Assembly (NCBI GenBank): GCA_038025085.1
Contig: CM076152.1
Location: forward strand, 20,677,501-20,741,500
DNA from: Tetragonia tetragonoides
Taxonomy: Eukaryota; Streptophyta; Magnoliopsida; Caryophyllales; Aizoaceae
DNA: 64,000 nucleotides
Reading direction: 5' to 3'
Position 1 is the first letter of the stretch. Each line of letters begins with the position of its first letter. Below are positions 35,594-47,724 of the stretch, in pieces. The position numbers and the translations under genes were made by a program. The notes below the pieces were generated by a model that worked only from the letters and a program-made list of their open reading frames with translations, searched no databases and had not been told where the DNA came from.

Positions 35594-38500
35594 TTACATG
35601 ATCTTTGACACTGGTATACTGCCTTCACCAACATAGTGAGTGTTCCTGCATCTCCAAATCCAATAGACTGTTGCTGCTAGCCCTGCTGCATACACTTCCT
35701 TTCCGAGTCTCGAGCATTTTTGCCTACTTATCCAGTTGAGCATGCCCTGAATTGTGTTTGCTTTTGCTGATATTTGCATCCATCCTCTCAGTTGAACCAG
35801 GACTGCTGTTGACACATTACAGTTGAAAAACAGGTGGTTGTGGTCCTCTGGTTTCAGCTTACACAGGTAGCATAAGTCATCTCCATTCAAGAAACCCATC
35901 CTCTGCAGCCTTTCTTTAGTTAATAATCTTCCTATTTGAGATAGCCACAGGCAGAAGCTTTGTCTAGGCATGGATATTTTTCCCCAGATCAAATTAGCAT
36001 GTCTGAGTTTTGGCATATTTCCTTGCAACATTCTGTAGCCACTTGTAGCAGAATATAAACCATCAGATTCATACTTCCATACTCCCCTTGTTGTGTATTG
36101 CCCCTGAAAATAGCTTTTGATCTTGTTCAGCTTTTTCCAGTACCAGCTGGTACCCCATACTGGAGCATAATTCCAGAAGTTTTCACCTTTCAGATAAACC
36201 CCATTGATCCATTTCACCCACAGTGTGTCTTTTTTAGTGGCTAGATCCCAGATATGCTTCCCATTTAGAGCTATGTTGAACCATTTGCAATTCTTTACAT
36301 TTAGTCCACCATTTTTCCTTGGTCTACATACAATATCCCATGCCACCAAGCTTGTCTTGTGCTTCTGTTCAGTTGTCCCCCATAAGAAAAATCTGCATTT
36401 TTGCTCCACACTTTTCAGTACCCTAGTAGGCATTATGAATATGCTTGACCAGTATACATGTATGGACAATAATACAGAGTTTATTAATTGAACTCTTCCT
36501 GCATAAGAGAGGTTCCTGGAGGCCCAAATCTGCAATTTCCTTGTCATTTTATCCACCAGGCATTCACAGTCTAATTTGCTCCATTTAGAAGGGGACAATG
36601 GGACACCAGGGTATTTCATGGGCAAAGTTCCCTCTCTAAATCCTGATAGGTGCAACAGTTCATTCTTTACTTGCTCATTTAGCCCTGCTACATAAATATT
36701 TGATTTTTCCTTGTTTGCAGACAGGTCAGTAGCTTGTGAGAAGTGGTTTATGCTCTTCATCATGGTACTCACAGATTCAGAGGTAGCTTTACAGAAACAC
36801 ATTAAGTCATCAACAAAGCAGAGGTGACTCAAAGCAAGTTCTTTGCACACGGGGTGCCAGCTGAAGCTCTTATCCACACAGGCTATCTATAGTATTCTTG
36901 ACAGATATTCCATTACCAATACAAATATTAATGGAGAGATTGGATCACCCTGCCTAATGCCACGTTTTGCAATAAAGTATCCATGTGCTTCCCCATTCAT
37001 ATTTATGCTAAAGCTAGCTATTTGTATGCATTCAAGTAGCCATCCACTGAACTTTACAGGGAATCCATACCCTTGCAGCATTTCTTTCACAAATCCCCAA
37101 TGAATTGTGTCATATGCTTTCCTTAGGTCTATCTTCATCAAGCACCTAGGAGATGACTGTTTCCTATTGTAGTGCTTAATAAGATCCTGGCATATCATGA
37201 TATTATTAACAATTGATCTCTAAGCCACAAAAGCTCCCTGGTTCACTGATACAAGCACTGGGAGCACTTGTATATTGTATTATAACAAGCTATAGGTCTG
37301 AAGTCAGATGCCTTCTCTGGGTTTTGTATCTTCTGCACAAGGCATAAGTTTGTAGCATTCACTTCTCTGAGCATTCTAGATGAGTCAAAGAAGTCAATTA
37401 TAGCTTCAGTCACTTCTTGCCCCACAATATGCCAAGCTTCTTTGAAAAATCCTGATCCAAAACCATCAGGGCCCGGGCTTTTGTTGCAATCAATTTCAAA
37501 CATTGCTTTTTTCACCTCATCAGCACTTACAGGGGCAATAAGGTTCATCTGTTGATGCATATCAAGTTTGTGACCTGCTGAGAAGAAGCTGTCTTCTGCT
37601 GTGGTTGCTCTAGCCCCTGAGACCCCCAACATTTCTTTGTAGAATCTCACAAATTCCTCCATAACCATATTTTGATCATCCAGTAGAGTCCCCTGCTGTG
37701 TCCTGATTGTGTGCACTCTATTCTTGTGTCTTCTTTGCTTCAGGACTGCATGGAAGAAATGAGTGTTCCCATCTCCCAGCTGAACCCAGTTTGCCTTGCT
37801 TTTCTGCTGTAAAAAGTTTTCAGCAGCCATGTTCACCTCATTGTATCTTCTCCTGGCCTGTATTTCCTTCTGTTGTGCTTCCTCATTTAGGGGCTCCTTG
37901 TTAGCCTCAGTCTGAGCTTGAGTCATGGCAACTCTAGCAATGTCTGCCTATGCTAAAATATCCCTAAATTCATTCCTGTTTAGCTTCTTCAGCATTATTC
38001 TCACCTTTTTCAGTTTCTGGTACACTCTGAACATTTTTGTGCCTTGTGTTCTGAAATTCCAAGCTTGGTGCACCATAGCATGGAATTCAGAGTGGAGGCT
38101 CTACATGTTGAAGTATTTAAAGGGGATTTTTGTTTTTGTGGGTTCTCTCTGAATATCTAGACAAATTGGGGAGTGATCAGAAACACCCTCTTGGTGGAAT
38201 TTAAGATCAAATTGATCAAATTCCTGGAACCAGAGACTGTTTGCAAAGGCCCAATCAATTTTAGAATATACTCTCCCACCCCTTTCATGCCTATTATTCC
38301 ATGTGAACTGGCACCCTGACCAATCCATTTCAGTGAGGAAACATTGTTCAATGCACTCTTTAAAATCCTGTATTTCAGAAAATGTAACTGGAATTCCTCC
38401 TTTTCTATTGTTAGGTAGCATCACATTATTGAAGTCCCCCCCAAAAAACCATGGTTTATTGCAATTAATTGCAAAATTTGTTAGGTCTTTCCATAATATT

Positions 38501-38856
38501 TTCCTTTCCTCCTTTTCATTTAAGCCATATACAAAACTAGCCATAAATTCTCTTTTTTTCACGATATTAACCACTTTACAGATGATCATTTGCACAGATG
38601 AGAAGAATATATCCACATGAAACCAGTTTGGCAACCATCTTAACCATATTCTACCCAACCTATGCTCATTGTGATTACTGTAAGAATCCCAACCTGGCAT
38701 GAAACTTTTTTTGTATTTTTCTAGGTTAACTAATCTGATTTTTGTTTCTAGAAAAGCCACCAACCCACAATTATTTTCTTTACAAAAAAGGGCAACATCC
38801 CTCTGCTTATTTGGGCTATTTAGGCCTCTAACATTCCATATTAGTATCCTATCCAT
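35594..38856 (-). pseudogene. ORF2 of LINE copy 3 (endonuclease-RT-zf-RVT), broken
   Basis: The endonuclease domain is complete and open (MDRILIWNVRGLN, FLETKIR, FGGDFNNVM, WSGCQFTWNN, SKIDWAFAN, SDHSPI), so its residues can be read directly. A TAG replaces TGG at about 38101, a deletion of about 30 nt near 37250 removes part of the RT N-terminal region, and another stop lies near 36885. The RT box reads CFVDDLM, where sister copies have CFADD. The C-terminal part keeps WGKISMPRQSFCLWL and CYLCKLKPEDHNHLFFNC. ATG at 38856 overlaps the ORF1 stop by 8 nt. Confidence 0.87.
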
Positions 38857-40243
38857 GACTATCAGTCAAGATAGGAGACTTACCATGTGATGGAACCTCA
38901 TCTGCATTCTGATTCTTTTGTTGCTCTGGCTCCAGTACTTCTTCTGTCTGTGCCTTTAGAACCTCCTGCATTCCTTCTTGATTTTGCAGAATATCAAAAC
39001 TGTTCTGCATCTGGGTAGTGACAGTTTTAGGCTGTTGCACTTGTCTATAGTTGTCTCTTCCTGCTCTCACTCCTCTTCCTGCATTCCAAGCTCTACCTCT
39101 CCCTCTTCCTGCAGTCTGCCATTGTTGAGCCCTAGGAGGCAGTGCTGGTGGAATCTGTACAGGCAATGTTTGTATCACAGGACCTGCAGTAGCTTTCTTT
39201 CTGCATTCAGCTTCCCTATGCCCATATTGTTTGCAGTGGTTGCAAAGAATGGGCTTCCAGTCATATTCCACTTCCTGCTCCACAATATTGCCCTTTTCAT
39301 TCTTATAGTGCACCTTGTTAGGGTACTCAACTCCAATTTCTAGCTCAATCAATACTCTTACATATTGAATCCCTACTTTGAGCTCTGTATTTCTGTCTGC
39401 CATCATTGGCCTTCCTACAAGACTTGCAATCTTGCTCAGTCCCTTAGCATTCCAGTATTTCACATTAAGACCAGGGAATTTTACCCAAATAGGCACCGAG
39501 GTCGATTCCTCTTGTGCATAATCCACATTTTCAGACCATGGCCTTACTATCATGGGTTTGTTATCAAAATGGTAAACCCCTTCTTGAATTACAGCATCCC
39601 TTTGCTCTAGGGAGTCAAAACGAACCAAAACCAAGCCATTTTTCATCATAGCAATTTTGTTCATCCCACGTTTTGCCCAAATTCTTCTTAAATATCTGCA
39701 TAACACATTAATTGGTGGTCTTGACCCCATAATATAGCAAAAAACAGCTTTATTCCAGTAATTGATTTCAGATTCTATGTCCATGAAAGTAACTTCCCCA
39801 ACAGGTTTTCCTTCATGCATTGTTGGCGCAATAAAATCCAATTTAAATCCCGAATTTTTGAATTTGGAGATGTCAAATTTTTCCCAAGCAGAGGTATTAC
39901 CTGTAGTTGCTGTCTCTTGCTGTTTTGCTTGGTCTAGGCCTTCATCTTCATCTTCAGACGAAGATAGTGTTCTTGCCTTTTCCTTCATCTTCGAGAGCCA
40001 AGTATTGATCTTTTCTCTTGCAATTTCCATTTGTTGAACTGTTTCTGTTTGTGCATCAGGAGTCATGACCTCCGGTGCCTCCAATTCATCAGTAGGGTTG
40101 CGCACAACCCGATCTAGGTTGTCTCGGTTGATGCTTGTACTTTGTCTCTCATTCGCAGTTTTCGTAGGATCTGGTGGTGCTGAATTTTCCCCATTGTCAT
40201 CGTGCTTTTCTGTCCCTCGTTTTGCCTTGTCTTTCTTCCCCAT
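38849..40243 (-). CDS. LINE ORF1 (gag-like, DUF4283 + zinc knuckle)
   Basis: An intact 464-codon ORF1. The N-terminus is charged and low-complexity. A DUF4283-type RNA-binding region covers roughly residues 115-300 (INYWNKAVFCYIMG, LVLVRFDSLEQRDAVI, PIWVKFPGLNVKYWN). The zinc knuckle CNHCKQYGHREAEC is at about residue 333-346, followed by an RG-rich tail (GRGRGRAWNAGRGVRAGR). The family packages LINE RNA into RNPs. The stop codon overlaps the ORF2 start in ATGGATAG (38849-38856), which suits translation of ORF2 by reinitiation. It is still open, although ORF2 of the same copy is broken. Confidence 0.88.
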   Translation of the reverse strand: MGKKDKAKRGTEKHDDNGENSAPPDPTKTANERQSTSINRDNLDRVVRNPTDELEAPEVMTPDAQTETVQQMEIAREKINTWLSKMKEKARTLSSSEDEDEGLDQAKQQETATTGNTSAWEKFDISKFKNSGFKLDFIAPTMHEGKPVGEVTFMDIESEINYWNKAVFCYIMGSRPPINVLCRYLRRIWAKRGMNKIAMMKNGLVLVRFDSLEQRDAVIQEGVYHFDNKPMIVRPWSENVDYAQEESTSVPIWVKFPGLNVKYWNAKGLSKIASLVGRPMMADRNTELKVGIQYVRVLIELEIGVEYPNKVHYKNEKGNIVEQEVEYDWKPILCNHCKQYGHREAECRKKATAGPVIQTLPVQIPPALPPRAQQWQTAGRGRGRAWNAGRGVRAGRDNYRQVQQPKTVTTQMQNSFDILQNQEGMQEVLKAQTEEVLEPEQQKNQNADEVPSHGKSPILTDSHG

Positions 40244-40332
40244 AGAGACTCACAGCAACATCAATGGCGGACGAGCGATGTAGAGGAGAGAGAAGAGAGC
40301 ATTTTAGAGAGAGAAACGATATGATGCAATAA

Positions 40333-40642
40333 GATGCCAATGTTTTGGCCCAAAAATGGGCGACATGGGTGATATCTGAGTTCGGGAATCAAGGTGACCC
40401 TCCCGGGGCACCGGGGGTCCCCTAAGGCCATAATAGAGTCCCCGAAAAAATTTCGGACGAGAACGGCAACCCGGCCCCTGGAATGCTCTAGGGGACGTGT
40501 TATGGGCCATTTTACGCAAGTTTTCGGCGTTAATATTTTCGGCCCATATCGTACGGGAGACCCCTATGGGACGTGGGAGGCCCCTAGGGTCGATTATTGG
40601 GTCCCTGATAGGCATGTAAGGGCGGTTTTACGCGATGCTAAA
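40333..40642 (+). repeat. IGS subrepeat between LINEs 3 and 4
   Basis: One spacer unit, from GATGCCAATGTTTTGGCCC to CGCGATGCTAA, where the A-tail of LINE copy 4 begins. Confidence 0.87.
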
Positions 40643-43600
40643 TTTTTTTTTTTTAATTTTTTTTTTGTTTTTTGGTGCGAGTCAGAAATTGTATTATTGC
40701 TAGCTGTAATGTACCAAGATTACAGCCCATAGGCAATGCAAATCCAAGGCCACCTACTAGGTAGGGTTCCTTTTTTCTACATCCCTTTACTGCCTTACAA
40801 ACCTAGAATCGAACTGGAGCAACTCACTACAAGCAGTGGTTCACCATATCTGAAGACACAACAAAATACAAAACCAATCTTGACTTACAGCAAAATACAA
40901 AAACATAGTAAGCTAAATTATTACAGCTTCTTCTAGCCTTGCTGATCTACTGGATTCTGCTTCTTCCTTTCTCTGCCTAGCTTCTGCCAACAGATTCTGA
41001 TTTCCCTGCTGGAACCTGCTGCATGAATTTCTGCACAGGTTCTCATGCCTTGCAGAGCTGCTGGATTCTGCATATCTCCCCTACTGCTGATTTGCTGCCA
41101 TCTGAAACTGATTTCCTGCTGATCTGCTGCATTTCTTTCCTTCAACACCAAAATACAGACACATATTTCAGTAAACAAACAGATTACACATTTTCTATCC
41201 ATCTCCTGTCCTTGTTGTTTATTTTCCTATTGCTGCTGCATTGCTGTATTCTAATTCTGACCACCTGCTGAATCTGCTGCATTATCTGCATCAATGACAT
41301 TCTGGTCCCCTCAAAATGCTGGATGTTCCTGCATCTCCATATCCAGTACACTGTTGCTGCATGTCCTGCTGCATATACTTCCCTTCTGAACCTGGAGCTC
41401 TTTTGTCTGCTTATCCAGTTGAGCATTCCCTGGATAGTGTTAGCTCTTGCTGACATCTGTAGCCATCCTCTTAGCTGATCCAGGATCCCTGCAGATACCC
41501 TACAGCTGAAGAACAGGTGATTATGGTCTTCTGTCTTCATTTTGCACAGGTTGCACATGGCATCTCCATTCAGGAACCCCATCTTCTGCATCGTATCCTT
41601 TGTTAACAGTCTTCCCAGTTGAGCCAACCACAAGCAGAAACTTTGCCTAGGCATGGTTATCTTCCCCCAAATCAAATTAGCATGTCTGGATTTTGGCATG
41701 GGCCCTGTCAGTATACTGTATCCACTTGCAACAGAATAGAGCCCATCAGTAGTGCCCTTCCACACTCCTCTAGCTGAATATTGGTCCTGGAAATGACTCT
41801 TGATTTTATTGAGCTTTTTCCAGTACCAACTGGCACCCCAAACAGGATCATAGTTCCAGAAATTAACTCCCTTCAAATAAACCCCATTTATCCATTTAAC
41901 CCACAGAGTGTCTTTTTTTGTGGATAAATCCCAAATATGCTTCCCATTTAATGCAATATTGAACCATTTGCAATTTTTAATGTTTATTCCACCATTTTTC
42001 CTTGGTCTGCATACCATATCCCATGCCAACAAGCTAGTCTTCTGTTTCTGATCAGTAGAACCCCACAAAAATGATCTGCACTTTTTCTCTACACTTTTGA
42101 GTACCCCAGCAGGCATTATCAAAATGCTTGACCAGTAGACATGTATAGAGCATAATACAGAATTTATAAGTTGAGTCCTTCCTGCATATGAGAGATTTCT
42201 GGATGCCCAAATCTGAAGCTTTTTTGTCATTTTATCCACCAAGCATTCACAGTCAATTTTGCTCCATGTAGATGGAGACAGTGGCACACCCAGATATTTC
42301 ATGGGTAGTGTTCCCTCTCTGAAACCTAATAAGTCTAGCAGCTCATTCTTCATTTGTTCACTTACACCAGCAATGTACATGTTAGATTTCTCTTTATTTG
42401 CAAACAGGCCCGTAGCTTGTGAAAAATAATTCAAGCTGTTCATCATGATACTCACAGATTCAGGTGCTGCTTTGCAAAAGCACATCAAGTCATCAGCAAA
42501 ACATAGGTGACTCAGTGCCAGTTCTTTGCACATGGGATGCCAACTGAAGCTCTTATCCATACATGCTATTTTCAGGATTCTTGATAGATACTCCATTACC
42601 AACACAAAGATGAGTGGAGATATTGGATCTCCCTGTCTAATGCCACGTTTAGTAGGAAAAAAGCCATGAACCTGCCCATTCATGTTGATGCTGAAACTTG
42701 TAGTTTGGATGCACTCTAGTACCCAACCAATGAATTTTACTGGGAAACCATACCCTTGCAGCATTTCCTTGACAAAACTCCAATGAATAGTGTCATAGGC
42801 TTTCCTTAGGTCAATCTTCATCATGCATCTAGGAGAGGATTGTTTTCTGTTGTAATGCTTGATAAGATCCTGGCAAATCATTATGTTGTGTACAATTGAT
42901 CTCTGAGCCATAAATGCTCCCTGGTTCACAGAGACTAGGTCAGGAAGCACTCCTGCCAATCTCCCACTCAAGATCTTGGAGATGCATTTGTAGATGGTAT
43001 TGCAGCAGGCAATTGGCCTGAAATCTGATGCCTTGACAGGATTTGCTATCTTCTGCACAAGACATAAGTTTGTGGCATTCACCTCTTTGAGCATTTTAGA
43101 TGAGTCAAAAAAGTCAATGATGGATTCAGTCACATCTTCTCCCACAATGTGCCAAACTTCTTTGAAAAAACCTGATCCAAAGCCATCAGGGCCTGGACTT
43201 TTGTTGCAGTCAATATCAAACATGGCTAACTTCACTTCTTCAGCACTCACAGGGGCACTAATGGTCATCTGTTGGTGTATGTCCAATCTGTGTCCTGCTG
43301 AAAAGAAACAGCTTTCTGATGTAGTATCCCTGACCCCTGACACTCCCAGCATTTTCCTGTAAAATCCCACAATTTCCTCAATAATCAAATCCTGGTCTTC
43401 TAATAATACATCTTCCTGTGTCTTGATACAATGCAGTCTGTTCATTTGTCTTCTCTGTTTCATAACTGCATAGAAGAACTGGTTATTCCCATCTCCCAAC
43501 TGAATCCACATAGCTTCGCTCTTCTGCTGCAAAAAATTCTCAGCTGCTAAGTTCACTTCATTGTATCTCTTCCTGGCCTGTATCTCTTTTTGCTGTAGTG

Positions 43601-43656
43601 CCACATTGAGAGGCTCCTTGTTTGCTTCTGTCTGAGCTTGGGTCATTACAGTTCTA
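40643..43656 (-). mobile_element. LINE copy 4, 3.0 kb, 5'-truncated, RT frame open
   Basis: A minus-strand LINE with an A-rich tail (T-rich on plus, 40643-40673). The target duplication is GCGATGCYAA at 40632-40641 and 43657-43666. It is truncated upstream of the RT domain, with no endonuclease. The RT and zf-RVT coding part is free of stops over about 820 codons, which suggests that this is the youngest insertion of the set. Its 3' UTR subtype (TACCAAGATTACAGCCCATAGG) again differs from its neighbours. Confidence 0.92.
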
Positions 43657-43757
43657 GCGATGCCAATGTTTTGGCCCAAAAATGGGCGGCATGGGTGATG
43701 TCTGAGTTCGGGAATCAAGGTGCCCCTCTCGGGGCACCGGGGGTCCCCTAGAGCCAT
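41184..43757 (-). CDS. LINE RT-zf-RVT ORF fused to an IGS-encoded N-terminus
   Basis: An 857-codon open frame. The first ~34 codons (MALGDPRCPERG...) are IGS subrepeat read in antisense; LINE sequence starts near RTVMTQAQTEANKEPLN. RT boxes: CNKSPGPDGFGSGFF, CCNTIYKCISKIL, KIDLRKAYDTIHW, RQGDPISPL and CFADDLM (catalytic DD near residue 420). The C-terminal zf-RVT region has WGKITMPRQSFCLWL and CNLCKMKTEDHNHLFFSC. No RNase H follows. The truncated insertion lacks the endonuclease and its own promoter, so the product is probably not expressed; the fusion is fortuitous. Confidence 0.82.
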   Translation of the reverse strand: MALGDPRCPERGTLIPELRHHPCRPFLGQNIGIARTVMTQAQTEANKEPLNVALQQKEIQARKRYNEVNLAAENFLQQKSEAMWIQLGDGNNQFFYAVMKQRRQMNRLHCIKTQEDVLLEDQDLIIEEIVGFYRKMLGVSGVRDTTSESCFFSAGHRLDIHQQMTISAPVSAEEVKLAMFDIDCNKSPGPDGFGSGFFKEVWHIVGEDVTESIIDFFDSSKMLKEVNATNLCLVQKIANPVKASDFRPIACCNTIYKCISKILSGRLAGVLPDLVSVNQGAFMAQRSIVHNIMICQDLIKHYNRKQSSPRCMMKIDLRKAYDTIHWSFVKEMLQGYGFPVKFIGWVLECIQTTSFSINMNGQVHGFFPTKRGIRQGDPISPLIFVLVMEYLSRILKIACMDKSFSWHPMCKELALSHLCFADDLMCFCKAAPESVSIMMNSLNYFSQATGLFANKEKSNMYIAGVSEQMKNELLDLLGFREGTLPMKYLGVPLSPSTWSKIDCECLVDKMTKKLQIWASRNLSYAGRTQLINSVLCSIHVYWSSILIMPAGVLKSVEKKCRSFLWGSTDQKQKTSLLAWDMVCRPRKNGGINIKNCKWFNIALNGKHIWDLSTKKDTLWVKWINGVYLKGVNFWNYDPVWGASWYWKKLNKIKSHFQDQYSARGVWKGTTDGLYSVASGYSILTGPMPKSRHANLIWGKITMPRQSFCLWLAQLGRLLTKDTMQKMGFLNGDAMCNLCKMKTEDHNHLFFSCRVSAGILDQLRGWLQMSARANTIQGMLNWISRQKSSRFRREVYAAGHAATVYWIWRCRNIQHFEGTRMSLMQIMQQIQQVVRIRIQQCSSNRKINNKDRRWIENV

Positions 43758-44260
43758 AATAGAGTCCCCGAAAAAATTTCGGGCGAAAACGACAATTGGG
43801 CCCCGGGAATGCTCTAGGGGACGTGTTCTGGGACATTTTACGCAAAGTTTTCGACGTAATATTTTCAGCCCATATCGTATGGGAGACCCCTATGGGACAT
43901 GGGAGGCCCCTAGGGTCGGTTATTGGGTTTCTGATAGGCTTGTAAGGGCGATTTTACGCGATGCCAATGTTTTGGCCCAAAAACGGGCGACATGGATGAT
44001 ATCTGAGTTTGGGAATCAAGGTGACCCTCCCGGAGCACCGGGGGTCCCCTAGGGCCATAATAGACCCCTAGGAGATGTTTGGGCAAAAATGACACCCGGG
44101 CCCCGGGGAGCAGTTATAATCCACGTTTTTTTGGCTTCCTAGATGCTCCGGACTGTAGGTGTATATTTTAACACCATATCGCACGGGGCATCCATAAGGG
44201 ATATGGGAAGCCTCCAGGGTTGGTTATTTGGTCCATGATAGGCTTGTAATTAAAAAAAAA
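43657..44260 (+). repeat. Last IGS subrepeats, promoter-proximal, diverged
   Basis: Two units. The first (to about 43965) is typical. The second diverges from about 44060: GGGCCCCGGGGAGCAG, then TATATTTTAACACCATATCGCACGGG, GGTTGGTTATTTGGTCC and CATGATAGGCTTGTAAT are recognisable variants of the standard unit. This places the subrepeats directly against the Pol I promoter region. Confidence 0.83.
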
Positions 44261-44329
44261 TATTTTTCTGTAACTAAATAATATACTTTTGGAAAATAGT
44301 TATCCAAACTCTCAAAAACCCCAGTATGA

Positions 44330-44400
44330 AAGTTATGCACTGTCCATGTCTACTCCTGTCAGAACCACTAAACCTTATAAGACTCTTTAGGGGGTAGTTT
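44330..44400 (+). promoter_or_regulatory. Candidate Pol I promoter / rRNA transcription start
   Basis: CTTTAGGGGGTAG at about 44385-44397 resembles the plant rRNA gene initiation site, whose consensus from memory is TATATA(A/G)GGGGG with TAG after it in some families. Its position fits: downstream of the last IGS subrepeat and 1.3 kb before the 18S gene, with the ETS repeats between. The TATA-like half is poor (AAGACTCTTTA), consistent either with decay or with a lineage variant. The start would be the A near 44389. Confidence 0.45.
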
Positions 44401-45715
44401 CTTGAGAGAGTGCTTGTGGGCGAAGGAAGGCAAGCAACGCGACATGAAGCGCCTACCAGGCGCCGAGTAGTGTCAAGTCGTGCGCCATCATAGCCGGACA
44501 CCCACGACACCTCGGCTCAAGCACCGGTCCCCTAAGCCGGAGACGGAGGCGGTGCCAGAGAAGGACGCGACGTGACGCCACATGAAGCTCCTACTAGGTG
44601 CCGAGTTGTGTCATGTCGAGTCCACTCGGGAGCTGTCGAGGTCGAAGATGGCTTACGGTTACGATGTCGGTATAAATTTTTGGACGGTTGTGATCTCCTT
44701 CGGGATCGAGCTATCCAGACGACGTTGGATAGATGTGATCTCCTTCGGGATGAGCCAGCAAGACGACATCGGATGGATGTGATCTCCTTCGGGATGAGCT
44801 ATCTAGCCGGCTTGATCTCCTTTGGGATCGAGCCATCCAGACGATGTCGGATAGATGTGATCTCCTTCGGGATGAGCCAGCGAGCCGACGTTGGATGTAT
44901 GTGATCTCCTTCGGGATGAGCTATCTAGCCGTCTTGTGGGTATAAATGTCGGATTGATGTGATGTCCTTTGGGATCGAGCCATCCAGACGACGTCGGATA
45001 GATGTGATCTCCTTCGGGATGAGCCAGCGAGCCGACGTCGGATGGATGTGATCTCCTTCGGGATAAGCTATCTAGCCGGGTTGTGGGTATAAACGTCGAA
45101 TGGATGTGATCTCCTTCGGGATGAGTTGTCTAGCCGGCGAGTGGGTATCGAATGTCCCTTCATCGAGATTTTCACGACGAGCGTTGTGCTCGTTGGGGTC
45201 TCCCTCGGACATCCATGGGGCTACTATGTAGTTTTGTGGGTACGTCGAGGTTGATTTTGGCGCAGTAATTGTGAAGGCGTGTGAGTGGCACTCAGTCCGT
45301 TTGGGTTGCCGGGGTTCCTGCTCGTGCAGTCAACCGCACACCCACAAACCTTTTCATCGATTGCTCCAAGAGCGAATTGCCTTGGACGAAGCATGGTTTC
45401 CTGTGTTTGATGCCTACGGATGGTAATCGTGACCCTGAAAAGATGAGATCTCCGTCCGGCATCCACCCAAGGGTGCCGGGTGGACAAGTCAAGCTGAACA
45501 CATCGTCCACCCACGTCGAACCTTCGGTGCAGCTGTGGCATGGGCTCCGTGCTCTAGCTGTTCTCTGAGATGCGGAACACTGAGCGAGAAGGGGTCTGAA
45601 ACGCCTTAGCTGTCCAATCTAGTGTTCTTCGCTCAACACGAACGACGGTTGAGCGCGAGTTGACCTCCCGATCACTCGGAAAGGCTCATACGCATCCAAT
45701 GTCGATTGATGGTGC
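44401..45715 (+). other. 5' external transcribed spacer
   Basis: Sequence between the candidate Pol I start and the 18S gene. It holds the ETS subrepeats (44680-45150) and about 560 bp of unique GC-rich sequence before the 18S. No protein gene is supported; ORFs in both strands here look like chance in GC-rich spacer. Confidence 0.75.
44680..45150 (+). repeat. 5' ETS subrepeats (TGATCTCCTTCGGGATGAGC)
   Basis: Tandem, partly compound repeats. The core TGTGATCTCCTTCGGGAT recurs about every 55-75 bp, alternating GATGAGCCAGC, GATGAGCTATCTAGCCGG and GATCGAGCCATCCAGACGACG continuations. The three types form a higher-order unit of roughly 180 bp. Confidence 0.85.
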
Positions 45716-47497
<1,782 letters not shown>

Positions 47498-47724
47498 CGA
47501 AACCTGCCTAGCAGAACGACCCGTGAACACGTTTATCACTCCGGGATGGGCGCTGAAGGCCCTTGGGCTAACAGCCCCTTCCCTAGTCGGGGGGCGCTCC
47601 CCGTGGGTGCCTCCCGGCGCAACAACGAACCCCAACGCGAAAAGCAGCAAGGAACATGAACACATAGAGTGCCCTCCCGCGTCAGGTTCGCCGGCGTTGG
47701 GCGTGGCACCTGTACATACTTACA
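47498..47724 (+). other. Internal transcribed spacer 1
   Basis: A 227-nt spacer between 18S and 5.8S, starting TCGAAACCTGCCTAGCAGAACGACC, a typical eudicot ITS1 opening. It could identify the plant family if searched. ORFs crossing it are not real. Confidence 0.88.

Larger units (their letters stand above)
34911..40332 (-). mobile_element. LINE copy 3, full-length (5.4 kb)
   Basis: The longest LINE, with 5' UTR (about 40244-40332), ORF1, ORF2 and 3' UTR. The duplication GATGCCAAT lies at 34902-34910 and 40333-40341. The poly(A) and first ~40 nt of the 3' end have been lost by a small later deletion (the 3' UTR starts at TTATTACTAGCTG). Its 3' UTR subtype (AACACGATTACAGCCCACAGG) matches copy 0. 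As the only copy with ORF1, it defines the structure of the family. Confidence 0.9.

Noticed and set aside
3578..43656. Five LINE copies explained by amplification of a single insertion within the spacer
   Set aside because: Different 5' truncation points, different 3' UTR subtypes and a private target-duplication base argue for independent events. Limited later array exchange cannot be excluded.
43994..44102. Whether the rDNA at 44-48 kb could be an active unit
   Set aside because: Deletions in both 18S and 5.8S and a changed 530 loop make a functional product very unlikely.
45224..45568. ORFs on both strands in the GC-rich 5' ETS and ITS regions
   Set aside because: They lie inside transcribed rDNA spacer and overlap each other in opposite frames; no family resemblance.
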